NCBI RefSeq assembly: GCF_003105155.1
Contig: NZ_QETK01000005.1
Coordinates: forward strand, 1-64,000
Length of the DNA stretch: 64,000 bases
From: Pseudomonas sp. SDI
GTDB taxonomy: Bacteria; Pseudomonadota; Gammaproteobacteria; Pseudomonadales; Pseudomonadaceae
Direction of reading: 5' to 3'
In this document: positions 54,978 through 64,000 of the stretch, piece after piece
Layout: each line of letters starts with the position of its first letter
Numbering within the stretch: position 1 is the first letter of the stretch
Position numbers and translations under genes: made by a program
Notes under the pieces: model-generated
Told to the model about the DNA's origin: nothing
Databases searched by the model: none
The model's input: the letters and a program-made list of their open reading frames with translations, nothing else

Positions 54978-55974
54978 AGGCCTCCTGCATGAACTGCTGC
55001 CGATACTGGTTCGGCGACAACTCCGTGTGCTGGCGGAACAACCGGGCAAAGAAACTCGCATCGTCGTAGCCGACCTCATAGCTGATGGTCTTGATGCTCT
55101 TGCGCGTTCCCGACAACAACCCCTTGGCCGTCTCGATACGCAACCGCTGCAGGTAGTGCAGGGGCTTATCGCCCGTGGCGCTCTGGAAGCGGCGCATGAA
55201 GTTGCGAATGCTCATGCCATGGTTGCGCGCGACATCCTCGAAACGGAACTTGTCGGCGAAGTGCTCCTCCAGCCACTGCTGGATCTGCAGGATGATCAGG
55301 TCCTGGTGCAATTTCTGCCCACCAAAGCCCATGCGCCCCGGTGTGTAGTTGCGCTGTACCTCGTAAAGGATGTCGCGGGCCACGGCCTGCGCCACGTTGG
55401 CCCCGCAGAAGCGTTCGATCAGGTAGATATAGAGGTCGCAGGCCGAGGTGGTGCCGCCAGCGCAGTAGAGGTTGTCGGCGTCGGTCAGGTGTTTGTCCTG
55501 GTTCAGCGTAACCTTGGGGAAACGCTCGGCGAACTGGTTGAAGAAGCGCCAGTAGGTGGTCGCCTCCTTGCCGTCGAGCAAGCCTGCCTCGGCCAACCAG
55601 AACACCCCGCTGGCCTCGCCGCACAACACTGCGCCGCGCGCATGTTGCTCGCGCAGCCAGGGCAGCACTTGCGGGTAGCGCTGGCAGAGCGCATCGAAGT
55701 CATCCCAGAACGCCGGCAGGATGATGATATCGGCCTGTTCCAGGCCACTGTCCACGGGCACCGACACATCGCTGAAGCTGTGTACAGGCAAACCATCGGG
55801 ACTCACTAGACGAGTCTCGAACATCGGTTGCAGGCCCAGGCCCAGCTGTTTGCCGTAGCGCAGGCTGGCCAGGTGGAAGAAATCCTTGGCTTGCATCAGC
55901 GTCGATGCGAACACCTTGTCGATGGCCAGGATACTGACGCGCCGCAGGGACGCGGTGGGTTGGGTAAACATCAT
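54976..55974 (-). CDS. GlxA-type AraC-family regulator
   Basis: 332-residue regulator with an N-terminal DJ-1/PfpI-like amidotransferase fold (about 12-190, with AVLCGEASGVFWLAEAGLL carrying the nucleophile-elbow cysteine position) and a C-terminal AraC DNA-binding domain (225-330, IRNFMRRFQSATGDKPLHYL and ISYEVGYDDASFFARLFRQ). Regulators of this type (GbdR, CdhR, ArgR) often respond to amino acids or quaternary amines. ATG 55974 or the next ATG, one codon in, starts it. Target unknown. Confidence 0.9.
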   Translation of the reverse strand: MMFTQPTASLRRVSILAIDKVFASTLMQAKDFFHLASLRYGKQLGLGLQPMFETRLVSPDGLPVHSFSDVSVPVDSGLEQADIIILPAFWDDFDALCQRYPQVLPWLREQHARGAVLCGEASGVFWLAEAGLLDGKEATTYWRFFNQFAERFPKVTLNQDKHLTDADNLYCAGGTTSACDLYIYLIERFCGANVAQAVARDILYEVQRNYTPGRMGFGGQKLHQDLIILQIQQWLEEHFADKFRFEDVARNHGMSIRNFMRRFQSATGDKPLHYLQRLRIETAKGLLSGTRKSIKTISYEVGYDDASFFARLFRQHTELSPNQYRQQFMQEA

Positions 55975-56086
55975 TGTCGTTATTCTTATAGGGTAGAGTG
56001 GTCAATCACCGGCTGGATCGTCTTATTTTTTGGCGATTGTGTCTACCCTCGGTTCCTGTGTTGTACACAGGAACCGTTTAAGCCGC

Positions 56087-57127
56087 TTAGGGTGCGGGGT
56101 TGGGCTGCTCCTGATGAAGCGCTTCGATGCTGGCCAGCAGCTCTTCGCCAAGCTTCAGGTCGATGCTGGCCAGGTTGCTGTCGAGCTGTTCGAGCGAGGT
56201 GGCGCCGATGATGTTGCTGGTGACGAATGGCTGGCGGGTGACGAACGCCAGGGCCATTTGCGCCGGGTCCAGGCCGTGCTCGCGGGCCAACTGCACGTAG
56301 CGGCTGCAGGCCGCCACGGTTTGCGGGTTGGAGTAGCGCGCGAAGCGGCTGAACAGGGTCAGGCGGCCGTTGGCCGGGCGCGCACCGTTCTCGTATTTGC
56401 CCGAGAGCATGCCGAACGCCAGCGGCGAATAGGCCAGCAGGCCACATTGCTCGCGGATGGCGATTTCTGCCAGGCCCACTTCGAAGCTGCGGTTGAGCAG
56501 GTTGTACGGGTTCTGGATCGACACCGCCCGCGGCCAGCCGCGGCTTTCCGCCAGCTGGAGGAACTTCATGGTGCCCCAGGGCGTTTCGTTGGACAGGCCG
56601 ATGTGACGGATCTTGCCGGCCTTGACCTGCTCGTCGAGCACTTCGAGGGTTTCTTCCAGTGGGGTGAAGTGATCCTGCGGCAGGTGCTGGTAGCCCAGCT
56701 TGCCGAAGAAGTTGGTGCTGCGCTCGGGCCAGTGCAACTGGTACAGGTCGATCCAGTCGGTGCGCAGGCGCTTGAGGCTTTCGTCCAGGGCCGCGACGAT
56801 GTGCTGGCGGTTGTGCTTGAGCTGGCCGTCGCGAATGTGGCTGATGCCGTTGCCGGGGCCGGCGACCTTGCTGGCGAGGATCCAGTCGGCGCGATCGCCG
56901 CGCGCATGGAACCAGTTGCCGATGACGCGCTCGGTGGCCGCGTAGGTCTCGGGGCGGGGCGGCACCGGGTACATTTCGGCAGTGTCGATGAAGTTGACGC
57001 CGGCGGCCTTGGCCCGCGCGATCTGGGCGAAAGCCTCGGCCTGGTCGTTCTGCTCGCCCCAGGTCATGGTGCCCAGGCACAGCGCGCTCACATTGAGGTC
57101 GGTACGGCCCAGCTGGCGATAGTCCAT
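56087..57127 (-). CDS. tas: Tas-type NADP(H)-dependent aldo-keto reductase
   Basis: 346-residue aldo-keto reductase, the same length as E. coli Tas, with the highly similar block NFIDTAEMYPVPPRPE holding the catalytic tyrosine, followed by the Lys in ASKVAGPG and the His in YQLHWPER. ATG 57127 follows GTGGAG; an upstream GTG is not needed. It is a cytosolic oxidoreductase of unknown physiological substrate. Confidence 0.9.
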   Translation of the reverse strand: MDYRQLGRTDLNVSALCLGTMTWGEQNDQAEAFAQIARAKAAGVNFIDTAEMYPVPPRPETYAATERVIGNWFHARGDRADWILASKVAGPGNGISHIRDGQLKHNRQHIVAALDESLKRLRTDWIDLYQLHWPERSTNFFGKLGYQHLPQDHFTPLEETLEVLDEQVKAGKIRHIGLSNETPWGTMKFLQLAESRGWPRAVSIQNPYNLLNRSFEVGLAEIAIREQCGLLAYSPLAFGMLSGKYENGARPANGRLTLFSRFARYSNPQTVAACSRYVQLAREHGLDPAQMALAFVTRQPFVTSNIIGATSLEQLDSNLASIDLKLGEELLASIEALHQEQPNPAP

Positions 57128-57303
57128 GTGCTTCTCCACGGCAAAAGAAGCATAAAAGCAGGTTGATATTTTTTGCGCAATCTGGATAATTCCCGGGCTC
57201 TCTCAGCAGTGGAAGTGATGCCCCGCTCGCCGAAGAATCTTGCCGTATTCTGGACGCGCTGACCCGAGCCCCCGATAGCGTCCGCATCCGGCTGCCTTTG
57301 ACC

Positions 57304-57332
57304 TTGTCAAAGTACGCACTATTCAGTAAGAT
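57304..57332 (+). promoter_or_regulatory. Candidate rplM-rpsI promoter
   Basis: TTGTCA (57304-57309), 17 bases, TAAGAT (57327-57332), 42 bases before the rplM start. A sigma-70-like pair with optimal spacing; the sole convincing candidate in this intergenic region. Confidence 0.5.
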
Positions 57333-57373
57333 CCGCCGTCTATTTTGCTGGGCGGCCCCTGAGGCTATAAAGA

Positions 57374-57802
57374 ATGAAAACTTTTACTGCTAAACCGGAA
57401 ACAGTAAAGCGCGACTGGTTCGTCGTCGACGCTGCTGGTCAGACCCTGGGTCGTCTGGCCACCGAAATCGCGAGCCGTCTGCGTGGCAAGCACAAGCCAG
57501 AGTACACGCCTCACGTTGACACTGGCGACTACATCGTCGTCATCAACGCCGAGCAAGTACGTGTCACTGGTGCCAAGACCACCGACAAAATGTACTACTC
57601 CCACTCCGGTTTCCCGGGCGGCATCAAGGAAATCAACTTCGAGAAGTTGATCGCCAAGGCCCCTGAGCGCGTGATCGAGACCGCGGTAAAAGGCATGCTG
57701 CCTAAGAACCCGCTGGGTCGCGACATGTACCGTAAGCTGAAAGTCTATGCGGGCGCTGCTCACCCTCATACTGCTCAGCAGCCCCAAGAACTGAAGATTT
57801 AA
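57374..57802 (+). CDS. rplM: 50S ribosomal protein L13
   Basis: 142-residue L13, starting [20 protein letters not shown], with the family signature [20 protein letters not shown]. An early assembly protein of the 50S subunit that also acts as translational regulator of its own operon in E. coli. It precedes rpsI by 14 bases. Normal length. Confidence 0.98.
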   Translation: MKTFTAKPETVKRDWFVVDAAGQTLGRLATEIASRLRGKHKPEYTPHVDTGDYIVVINAEQVRVTGAKTTDKMYYSHSGFPGGIKEINFEKLIAKAPERVIETAVKGMLPKNPLGRDMYRKLKVYAGAAHPHTAQQPQELKI

Positions 57803-57816
57803 CGGAATAGTTCATT

Positions 57817-58209
57817 ATGTCGGCGACTCAAAATTACGGCACTGGCCGTCGCAAGACTGCAACCGCACGCGTTTTCCTGCGTCCGGGTACTGGCAGCATC
57901 TCCATCAACAACCGTTCTCTGGACGTGTTCTTCGGTCGTGAAACCGCGCGCATGGTAGTTCGCCAGCCGCTGGAACTGACTGAAACCACCGAGAAATTCG
58001 ACATCTACGTCACCGTTGCCGGTGGTGGTGTCAGCGGTCAAGCCGGTGCAATCCGTCACGGTATCACCCGTGCGCTGATGGCATACGACGAGACTCTGCG
58101 TAGCGCCCTGCGTAAAGCTGGCTTCGTGACTCGTGACGCTCGTGAAGTTGAGCGTAAGAAAGTCGGCCTGCGTAAAGCACGTAAGCGTCCTCAGTACTCC
58201 AAGCGTTAA
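57817..58209 (+). CDS. rpsI: 30S ribosomal protein S9
   Basis: 130-residue S9, ending in the conserved [17 protein letters not shown] tail, which reaches the P-site tRNA. The [15 protein letters not shown] block is intact. Second gene of the rplM-rpsI operon, followed by a strong terminator. Confidence 0.98.
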   Translation: MSATQNYGTGRRKTATARVFLRPGTGSISINNRSLDVFFGRETARMVVRQPLELTETTEKFDIYVTVAGGGVSGQAGAIRHGITRALMAYDETLRSALRKAGFVTRDAREVERKKVGLRKARKRPQYSKR

Positions 58210-58224
58210 TTCGCTTCGGCGTTC

Positions 58225-58261
58225 AAAAAAAGCCCGGTTCCAGTGGAACCGGGCTTTTTTT
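58225..58261 (+). terminator. rpsI terminator
   Basis: A 17-base-pair perfect stem, with AGCCCGGTTCC (58231-58241) and GGAACCGGGCT (58245-58255) plus flanking A- and T-runs, around a three-base loop, ending in seven T residues. Confidence 0.95.
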
Positions 58262-58362
58262 ATGTCTTGAATAAATGAGGCTATTGTTCTCTGTGACAAC
58301 TTGCCGCATAGACGCAAGTCAACAGGTGCAAGGGATGCAGGCCTTTAGCCAGGCTAATCACC

Positions 58363-58391
58363 TTGTCAGAGCAGGGTCTTTTCATTACCAT
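58363..58391 (+). promoter_or_regulatory. Candidate petABC promoter
   Basis: TTGTCA (58363-58368), 17 bases, TACCAT (58386-58391), 80 bases before petA. The -35 is close to consensus; the -10 is weak. Confidence 0.4.
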
Positions 58392-58471
58392 GCGGCAAAT
58401 TTTAAGCAGTTCAGAAATTACTTAGTAGATGCCTGTTGCAACAGGCCATAAAGCTGATGGGAGAGGACTGA

Positions 58472-59065
58472 ATGAGCAATGACGGCGTCAATGCAGGCCG
58501 GCGTCGCTTCCTTGTAGCAGCCACGTCCGTGGTGGGTGCTGCAGGAGCGGTGGGGGCTGCGGTCCCGTTCGTAGGGTCATGGTTCCCCAGTGCCAAGGCG
58601 AAAGCTGCTGGTGCACCGGTGAAGGTCAATATCGCCAAGGTCGAGCCGGGTCAGCAGCTGATTGCTGAATGGCGCGGTCAGCCAGTGTTCATCGTGCGGC
58701 GAACTGAAGAGATCCTCGGCAATCTGAAAAAAATTCAGGGCGACCTCTCCGATCCTGAATCCAAAGCTTCGGAACAGCCGGCCTACGTCGACCCGGAAAA
58801 CCGCGCCATCAAGCCCGAAATTCTGGTGCTGGTCGGCCTGTGCACGCACCTCGGTTGCTCGCCGACCTTCCGTCCTGAAGTTGCTCCGGTCGACCTCGGG
58901 CCGAAATGGGTGGGCGGCTATTTCTGTCCTTGCCACGGTTCGCACTACGACCTCGCCGGTCGCGTCTACAAGTCCCAGCCGGCCCCTCTCAATCTGCCCG
59001 TGCCGCCGCACTCGTACGAGTCCGATGACATCATCGTCGTTGGCGTCGACCAGGAGAAAGCATGA
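58472..59065 (+). CDS. petA: Ubiquinol-cytochrome c reductase, Rieske iron-sulphur subunit
   Basis: 197-residue Rieske protein of the cytochrome bc1 complex. A twin-arginine-type anchor (GRRRFLVAATSVVGAAGAVG) stays as a membrane helix. The 2Fe-2S ligands are in CTHLGC and CPCHGSH, the two conserved boxes. It passes electrons from ubiquinol to cytochrome c1. The stop overlaps the start region of petB. Confidence 0.97.
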   Translation: MSNDGVNAGRRRFLVAATSVVGAAGAVGAAVPFVGSWFPSAKAKAAGAPVKVNIAKVEPGQQLIAEWRGQPVFIVRRTEEILGNLKKIQGDLSDPESKASEQPAYVDPENRAIKPEILVLVGLCTHLGCSPTFRPEVAPVDLGPKWVGGYFCPCHGSHYDLAGRVYKSQPAPLNLPVPPHSYESDDIIVVGVDQEKA

Positions 59066-60276
59066 TGAGCAAGTTCATGGACTGGGTAGACGCCCGCTTC
59101 CCCGCGACCAAGATGTGGGAAGACCACCTCAGCAAATATTACGCGCCGAAGAACTTCAACTTCTTCTACTTCTTCGGCTCCCTGGCCCTGCTGGTTCTGG
59201 TCAACCAGATCGTTACCGGCGTGTGGCTGACCATGAGCTTCACGCCGTCGGCCGAAGAGGCGTTTGCCTCGGTCGAATACATCATGCGTGATGTCGAATA
59301 CGGCTGGATCCTGCGCTACCTGCACTCCACCGGTGCCTCGGCGTTCTTCATCGTGGTTTACCTGCACATGTTCCGTGGCCTGCTCTACGGTTCGTACCAG
59401 AAGCCGCGTGAGCTGGTCTGGCTGTTCGGCATGCTGATCTACCTGGCGCTGATGGCCGAAGCGTTCATGGGTTACCTGCTGCCATGGGGGCAGATGTCGT
59501 ACTGGGGGGCCCAGGTGATCATCTCGCTGTTCGGTGCCATCCCGGTGATCGGCGGTGACCTGACCCAGTGGATTCGTGGTGACTACCTGATCTCCGGCAT
59601 CACCCTGAACCGCTTCTTTGCCTTGCACGTGGTGGCCCTGCCGATCGTGATTCTCGGCCTGGTGGTGCTGCACATCCTGGCGCTGCACGAAGTCGGTTCG
59701 AACAACCCGGACGGCGTCGACATCAAGAAGCACAAGGACGAGAACGGCATTCCGCTGGACGGGATCGCCTTCCACCCGTACTACACCGTGAAAGATATCG
59801 TCGGTGTGGTGGTGTTCCTCTTCGTGTTCTGCTCGATCGTGTTCTTCTTCCCGGAAATGGGCGGTTACTTCCTGGAGAAACCGAACTTCGAACAGGCCAA
59901 CGCCTTCAAGACCCCTGAGCACATTGCTCCGGTCTGGTACTTCACGCCGTTCTACGCGATCTTGCGGGCGGTGCCGGACAAGCTCCTGGGGGTAATCGCC
60001 ATGGGCGCGGCAATTGCGGTGCTGTTCGTGCTGCCGTGGCTCGACCGTAGCCCGGTCAGGTCGATGCGCTACAAGGGCTGGATGAGCAAGGCCTGGCTGC
60101 TGGTGTTCTGCGTTTCCTTCGTGATCCTGGGTGTGCTCGGTGTACTGGCGCCAACCCCGGGTCGCACGCTGCTCTCGCAGGTATGTACTTTCCTGTATTT
60201 CGCCTACTTCATTCTGATGCCGTTCTACACCAGGCTTGAGAAGACCAAACCGGTTCCGGAAAGGGTGACTGGCTGA
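59065..60276 (+). CDS. petB: Cytochrome b subunit of the bc1 complex
   Basis: 403-residue cytochrome b with eight to nine membrane helices. The first heme-ligand helix is LRYLHSTGASAFFIVVYLHM, the second is FALHVVALPIVILGLVVLHI, and the Qo-site PEWY equivalent reads APVWYFTPFY. Gene order petA-petB-petC is intact. ATG 59065 gives MSKFMDWVDAR; the ATG three bases earlier is equally possible and overlaps the petA stop. Confidence 0.97.
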   Translation: MSKFMDWVDARFPATKMWEDHLSKYYAPKNFNFFYFFGSLALLVLVNQIVTGVWLTMSFTPSAEEAFASVEYIMRDVEYGWILRYLHSTGASAFFIVVYLHMFRGLLYGSYQKPRELVWLFGMLIYLALMAEAFMGYLLPWGQMSYWGAQVIISLFGAIPVIGGDLTQWIRGDYLISGITLNRFFALHVVALPIVILGLVVLHILALHEVGSNNPDGVDIKKHKDENGIPLDGIAFHPYYTVKDIVGVVVFLFVFCSIVFFFPEMGGYFLEKPNFEQANAFKTPEHIAPVWYFTPFYAILRAVPDKLLGVIAMGAAIAVLFVLPWLDRSPVRSMRYKGWMSKAWLLVFCVSFVILGVLGVLAPTPGRTLLSQVCTFLYFAYFILMPFYTRLEKTKPVPERVTG

Positions 60277-61055
60277 TGAAAAAGCTATTTGCAGTATTGA
60301 TTCTGGCTGTGATGCCAAGCCTGACCTTCGCCGCCGAGCCAGGTCTGGCGCTTGACAAGGTCGACATCGACCTCACCGACAAGGCCGCCATGCAGGACGG
60401 TGCGCGTACCTTTGCCAACTATTGCATGGGTTGCCACGGGGCCAAGTTCCAGCGTTACGAGCGGGTCGCCGATGACCTGGGTATCCCGCACGAGCTGATG
60501 CTTGAGAAGCTGGTGTTCACTGGCGCCAAGATCGGCGATCACATGAACGCCAGCATGCAGCCGGCGGACGCCAAGACCTGGTTCGGCGCGGCGCCGCCCG
60601 ACCTGACCCTGGTGGCGCGCGTGCGCGGCACCGACTGGCTGTACAGCTACCTGCGCGCCTTCTATGAAGACCCGGCGCGCCCTTGGGGGGTGAACAACAA
60701 GGTATTCCCGAACGTCGGCATGCCGAACGTGCTGGTCGGCTTGCAAGGTCGTCAGGTGGTCGGGTGCAAACAGGTGCAGATGGTGGTCGATGGCAAGAAG
60801 CAATTCGACCCGCTGACGGGTACCCCGTTGACGCATGAAGCATGCGATCAGCTGACCATCGTGCCGAAATCCGGTACCCTGACGCCAGAGCAGTTCGACG
60901 AGAAGGTCAAGAATCTGGTGACCTTCCTGGCCTACTCGGCCAACCCGGTCAAACTGGAAAGCCAACGCATCGGTACCTACGTGCTGCTGTACCTGGCCTT
61001 CTTCTTCGTATTCGCCTACCTGCTCAAGCGCGAATACTGGAAGGACGTGCACTGA
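60276..61055 (+). CDS. petC: Cytochrome c1 subunit of the bc1 complex
   Basis: 259-residue cytochrome c1 with a Sec signal (MKKLFAVLILAVMPSLTFA), covalent heme site CMGCH near residue 45 and a C-terminal membrane anchor (TYVLLYLAFFFVFAYLLKREYW). It accepts electrons from the Rieske centre and passes them to cytochrome c. One-base overlap with petB. Confidence 0.97.
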   Translation: MKKLFAVLILAVMPSLTFAAEPGLALDKVDIDLTDKAAMQDGARTFANYCMGCHGAKFQRYERVADDLGIPHELMLEKLVFTGAKIGDHMNASMQPADAKTWFGAAPPDLTLVARVRGTDWLYSYLRAFYEDPARPWGVNNKVFPNVGMPNVLVGLQGRQVVGCKQVQMVVDGKKQFDPLTGTPLTHEACDQLTIVPKSGTLTPEQFDEKVKNLVTFLAYSANPVKLESQRIGTYVLLYLAFFFVFAYLLKREYWKDVH

Positions 61056-61174
61056 TCACGCAGTAATTTCTGGTAGTTGAGCGCGCGCCCTGGGGTGCCT
61101 CTGGATAACAGGGGTGCCCTCAGGGCGCGTTTGCATTTGTGTATTCCCAATTTCAACAAGCGAGGAGGACCACC

Positions 61175-61792
61175 ATGGGCGTGACCAATCGGTTAGCCTG
61201 CTACTCCGACCCCGCTGACCACTATTCTCATCGGGTGCGCATCGTCCTCGCCGAGAAGGGCGTCAGCGTAGAGATCATCGACGTGGAGGCCGGGCGTCAG
61301 CCGGCCAAATTGCTTGAGGCAAACCCGTATGGCAGTTTGCCGACGCTGGTTGATCGTGACCTGGCGTTGTATGAATCGACGGTGGTAATGGAATACCTCG
61401 ATGAGCGTTACCCGCATCCGCCCTTGTTGCCGGTGTATCCGGTGGCGCGGGCCAACAGTCGGCTGCTGATCCATCGGATCCAGCGTGACTGGTGTGCGCT
61501 GGTCGACCTGATTCTCGATCCGCGCAGCAAGGAGGCTGCCCGTGTGCAGGCGCGCAAGGAATTGCGCGAAAGCCTGACCGGGGTGTCGCCGCTGTTTGCC
61601 GACAAGCCGTTTTTCCTCAGTGAGGATCTAAGCCTGGTCGATTGTTGTCTATTGCCCATACTGTGGCGGTTGCCAGTGTTGGGTATTGAACTGCCGCGGC
61701 CTGCCAAGCCGCTGCTCGATTACATGGAGCGTCAGTTTGCCCGCCAAGCTTTCCAGGCAAGCCTGTCCTCCGCTGAACGTGAAATGCGTTAG
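61175..61792 (+). CDS. sspA: Stringent starvation protein A
   Basis: 205-residue GST-fold protein that binds RNA polymerase under starvation and stress. N-terminal thioredoxin-like part [22 protein letters not shown] and C-terminal helical part are intact; it lacks GST catalytic residues, as is normal for SspA. ATG 61175 follows GAGGAGGAC. Followed by sspB after 17 bases, the standard pair. Confidence 0.95.
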   Translation: MGVTNRLACYSDPADHYSHRVRIVLAEKGVSVEIIDVEAGRQPAKLLEANPYGSLPTLVDRDLALYESTVVMEYLDERYPHPPLLPVYPVARANSRLLIHRIQRDWCALVDLILDPRSKEAARVQARKELRESLTGVSPLFADKPFFLSEDLSLVDCCLLPILWRLPVLGIELPRPAKPLLDYMERQFARQAFQASLSSAEREMR

Positions 61793-61809
61793 GTTTTAAG
61801 GAGCTGTTG

Positions 61810-62241
61810 ATGAACTCCAGTCGCCCCTATCTGGTGCGTGCATTGTACGAGTGGATCGTGGATAACGATTGCACGCCGCATATCCTGGTGAATGCCGAGT
61901 TTCCGGCGGTGCAGGTGCCACAAGGTTTCGCCAGCGATGGTCAGATTGTCCTGAACGTGTCGCCGAGCGCCGTGCGTCATCTGCACATGGATAACGAAGC
62001 GGTCAGCTTCGAAGGTCGCTTCGGTGGGGTGTCGCACACCCTGTTCGTGCCGTGTGGCGCGATTCTCGGTATCTATGCCCGTGAAAATGGTCAGGGCATG
62101 GTGTTCGAGCTCGAGCCGTCGATCATCGACGAAGACGACGATCTTGAAGAGGATGGCGTTGAGCCGGATGACGATGGTCCGCCGAGCGGTGGTCAGCCGC
62201 CGCGCCCGAGCGGTCGGCCGAGCCTGAAGGTTGTGAAGTAA
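61810..62241 (+). CDS. sspB: ClpXP adaptor SspB
   Basis: 143-residue SspB, which delivers ssrA-tagged proteins to ClpXP. Globular tag-binding part (SSRPYLVRALYEWIVDNDCT ... ILGIYARENGQGMVFE), then an acidic linker and a basic tail RPSLKVVK that docks on ClpX. ATG 61810 is preferred to the adjacent TTG; AAGGAG precedes it. Confidence 0.95.
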   Translation: MNSSRPYLVRALYEWIVDNDCTPHILVNAEFPAVQVPQGFASDGQIVLNVSPSAVRHLHMDNEAVSFEGRFGGVSHTLFVPCGAILGIYARENGQGMVFELEPSIIDEDDDLEEDGVEPDDDGPPSGGQPPRPSGRPSLKVVK

Positions 62242-62251
62242 TTCAGGCGCA

Positions 62252-62290
62252 AAAAAAATCCGACAACCCATGAGGGTGTCGGATTTTTTT
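62252..62290 (+). terminator. sspAB terminator (bidirectional)
   Basis: AAAAAAATCCGACA and TGTCGGATTTTTTT pair around ACCCATGAGGG, with T-runs on both strands. It is between convergent sspB and suhB, and probably serves both. Confidence 0.92.
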
Positions 62291-62333
62291 ATGCCCGCAG
62301 ATCAGGCGCCGGGCCTGATCTGGTCGCCGGGTC

Positions 62334-63152
62334 TCAGCGTTTGGCCGAGGCTGGCAGGTGCGGCTGGATGGCGGTCAGTACGGCCTTGAAGCACTTGATG
62401 TTGCCGGCTACGACGTGGCCTTTTTCGAGGAAGTCGTGACCGCCGGTGAAGTCGCTCACCAGGCCGCCCGCTTCCTGGATCAGCAGGGCGCCTGCAGCCA
62501 TGTCCCATTCGGACAGGCCTGACTCCCAGAAGGCGTCGTAGCGACCGGCGGCAACGTAGGCCAGGTCCAGGCTGGCGGCGCCGGCGCGGCGGATGCCGGC
62601 GGTCTGGCCGACCAGGGCGCGGAACATGCCCAGGTAGTTGTCGAGGTCTTCCATCTGGTTGTCGCGGAACGGGAAGCCGGTACCCAGCAGGGCGCCTTCC
62701 AGGCTGCTGCGGGCGCTGACGCGCAGACGGCGACCGTTCAGTTGGGCGCCACGGCCACGGCTGGCGGTGAATTCTTCCTGGCGGACAGGGTCGAGAACAA
62801 CGGCGTGTTCCAGGCGGCCACGGTATTTGCAGGCAATGCTGACCGCGAAGTGCGGAACGCCACGCAGGAAGTTGGTGGTGCCATCCAGTGGGTCGATGAT
62901 CCACAGGTAGTCCTTGCCTTCCTCGCCGGTGCCGGCGTGCAGGCCGGTTTCTTCGCCGTAGATGGAATGGTTCGGGTAGGCTTTGCGCAGGGCATTGATG
63001 ATGGTCTGCTCGGCAGCACGGTCTACTTCGGACACATAGTCCTTGGCGTCTTTTTCATCAACCTTGATGCTATCCAGGCGCTCGATGGAGCGGAAAATCA
63101 GTTCACTGGCGCTGCGGGCGGCGCGCAGCGCGATATTCAGCATGGGCTGCAT
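62334..63152 (-). CDS. suhB: Inositol-1-monophosphatase family protein SuhB
   Basis: 272-residue SuhB. The metal-binding motifs are YGEETG, WIIDPLDGTTNF and WDMAAGALLIQEAGG. Besides phosphatase activity, SuhB is part of the rRNA antitermination complex with NusA in E. coli, and in P. aeruginosa it affects virulence regulation. Start ATG 63152 gives MQPMLNIALRAARSA. It diverges from trmJ across 145 bases, as in most gammaproteobacteria. Confidence 0.95.
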   Translation of the reverse strand: MQPMLNIALRAARSASELIFRSIERLDSIKVDEKDAKDYVSEVDRAAEQTIINALRKAYPNHSIYGEETGLHAGTGEEGKDYLWIIDPLDGTTNFLRGVPHFAVSIACKYRGRLEHAVVLDPVRQEEFTASRGRGAQLNGRRLRVSARSSLEGALLGTGFPFRDNQMEDLDNYLGMFRALVGQTAGIRRAGAASLDLAYVAAGRYDAFWESGLSEWDMAAGALLIQEAGGLVSDFTGGHDFLEKGHVVAGNIKCFKAVLTAIQPHLPASAKR

Positions 63153-63297
63153 GGACGTTTCACCTAGGTCGTTAAAGAAAGCCGGACATTCTAGCAGAAA
63201 ACTTTTCGCGAAGAAGGGCCTCATTCGCTTTCGTAGCGTAACGTCCGTCGGTTCTGTAAGATTTGCTCCCCTTTTTCCATGTCTGTGAGCGCCTGCC

Positions 63298-64000
63298 GTG
63301 CTGCAAAATATTCGTGTTGTCCTGGTCAACACCAGCCATCCCGGCAATATCGGTGGGGCTGCGCGCGCCATGAAGAACATGGGGCTGTCGCGCCTGGCGC
63401 TGGTCGATCCACTGCACTTCCCGAGCCCGGAGGCTGCCGCACGCGCCTCCGGTGCCGATGACGTGCTGGCCGGCGCCCAGGTAGTCGCCAGTCTTGAAGA
63501 GGCGCTGGTTGGCTGCACCCTGGTGGTCGGCACCAGTGCCCGCGACCGTCGCCTGCCGTGGCCGATGCTCGACCCGCGCGAGTGTGGCGCGAAGACCGTC
63601 GAGCAGGCCGCAGGGGGTTGCGAGGTCGCCCTGGTGTTCGGTCGCGAGCACTCCGGGCTGACCAACGAGGAGTTGCAGCGCTGTCATTATCATGTGCACA
63701 TTCCGTCGAATCCGGACTTCAGCTCGCTGAACCTCGGTGCGGCGGTGCAGGTGCTGGCCTACGAAGTGCGCATGGCCTGGCTGGGGCAGCAGGAGCAGTC
63801 AGCCGGGTTGGAGAAAACCGAGGTCGTGCCGGCGCGCACTGAAGAGCTGGCCACCATGGATGAAATGGAAGGGTTCTACGGGCACCTGGAGCAGGCGCTG
63901 GTCGAGATCGGTTTCCTTGATCCGGCCAACCCGCGCCACCTGATGTCGCGCCTGCGCCGCCTGTATGGGCGCAGCTCGGTCAATCGTTCGGAAATGAGCA
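63298..64000 (+). CDS. trmJ: tRNA (cytidine/uridine-32-2'-O-)-methyltransferase TrmJ (partial)
   Basis: First 234 codons of TrmJ, cut by the window end. A SPOUT-fold methyltransferase that methylates the ribose of residue 32 in tRNA. GTG 63298 gives MLQNIRVVLVNTSHPGNIGG, as in the family; the C-terminal SPOUT motifs VFGREHSGLTNEEL and IPSNPDFSSLNL are present. Confidence 0.93.
   Translation, partial: MLQNIRVVLVNTSHPGNIGGAARAMKNMGLSRLALVDPLHFPSPEAAARASGADDVLAGAQVVASLEEALVGCTLVVGTSARDRRLPWPMLDPRECGAKTVEQAAGGCEVALVFGREHSGLTNEELQRCHYHVHIPSNPDFSSLNLGAAVQVLAYEVRMAWLGQQEQSAGLEKTEVVPARTEELATMDEMEGFYGHLEQALVEIGFLDPANPRHLMSRLRRLYGRSSVNRSEMS

Overview
The window reads as chromosomal DNA of a fluorescent Pseudomonas, most likely of the P. 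putida group. The protein sequences, the conserved gene orders (ribF-ileS-lspA-fkpB-ispH; bamD-rluD-pgeF-clpB; rplM-rpsI-petABC-sspAB), the P. putida-style REP palindromes and the high G+C coding style all point that way. It opens inside the last 57 bases of a 5S rRNA gene and closes inside trmJ. Nearly everything is core genome. I see no phage, transposase, CRISPR array or plasmid function.

Layout. 1-3.8 kb: end of an rRNA operon, then two half-size PqiA/LetA membrane proteins and a six-MCE-domain PqiB/LetB-like protein (envelope lipid transport). 3.9-11.8 kb: rpsT (reverse), murJ, and the overlapping ribF-ileS-lspA-fkpB-ispH chain. 11.8-14.0 kb: a reduced type IV minor-pilin cluster (FimT-like on the reverse strand; PilV, PilW, PilX, PilE forward). 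14.0-21.1 kb: thiO, a small PP0621-family protein, bamD, rluD, pgeF and clpB with a readable heat-shock promoter. 21.2-21.8 kb: tRNA-Asn, -Pro and -Lys, a terminator, then a second identical tRNA-Pro. 22.0-26.5 kb: an exported multicopper oxidase, NDH-2, DUF3094 and DUF1780.

26.7-39.6 kb is the accessory and signalling part: a MalT-like LuxR regulator, a chemoreceptor, a MocR regulator divergent from a BenE transporter with two direct repeats between them, a diguanylate cyclase, a TPR response regulator overlapped by a minimal histidine kinase, and an A+T-richer orphan alpha/beta hydrolase. 39.9-51.5 kb: an OmpA-like lipoprotein, acyltransferase, pta, slyD, glutathione peroxidase, an Old Yellow Enzyme, a glycosyltransferase, a BdlA-like soluble chemoreceptor, cysZ, trxB and zapG. 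51.7-64 kb: a hydrolase, trpS, zapE, a GlxA-type regulator, a Tas-type aldo-keto reductase, rplM-rpsI, the cytochrome bc1 operon, sspAB, suhB and trmJ.

No single undescribed multi-gene system stands out. The items most worth a second look are the split-LetA/six-MCE arrangement, the shrunken minor-pilin set (62-residue PilV, FimT with Gln at position 5), the MocR/BenE direct-repeat operator, the TPR-regulator/mini-kinase pair, the orphan hydrolase, the long structured RNA between slyD and the glutathione peroxidase gene, and the terminator-like hairpin in the trxB leader. Promoter, operator and RNA-structure calls were made by eye and are hypotheses.
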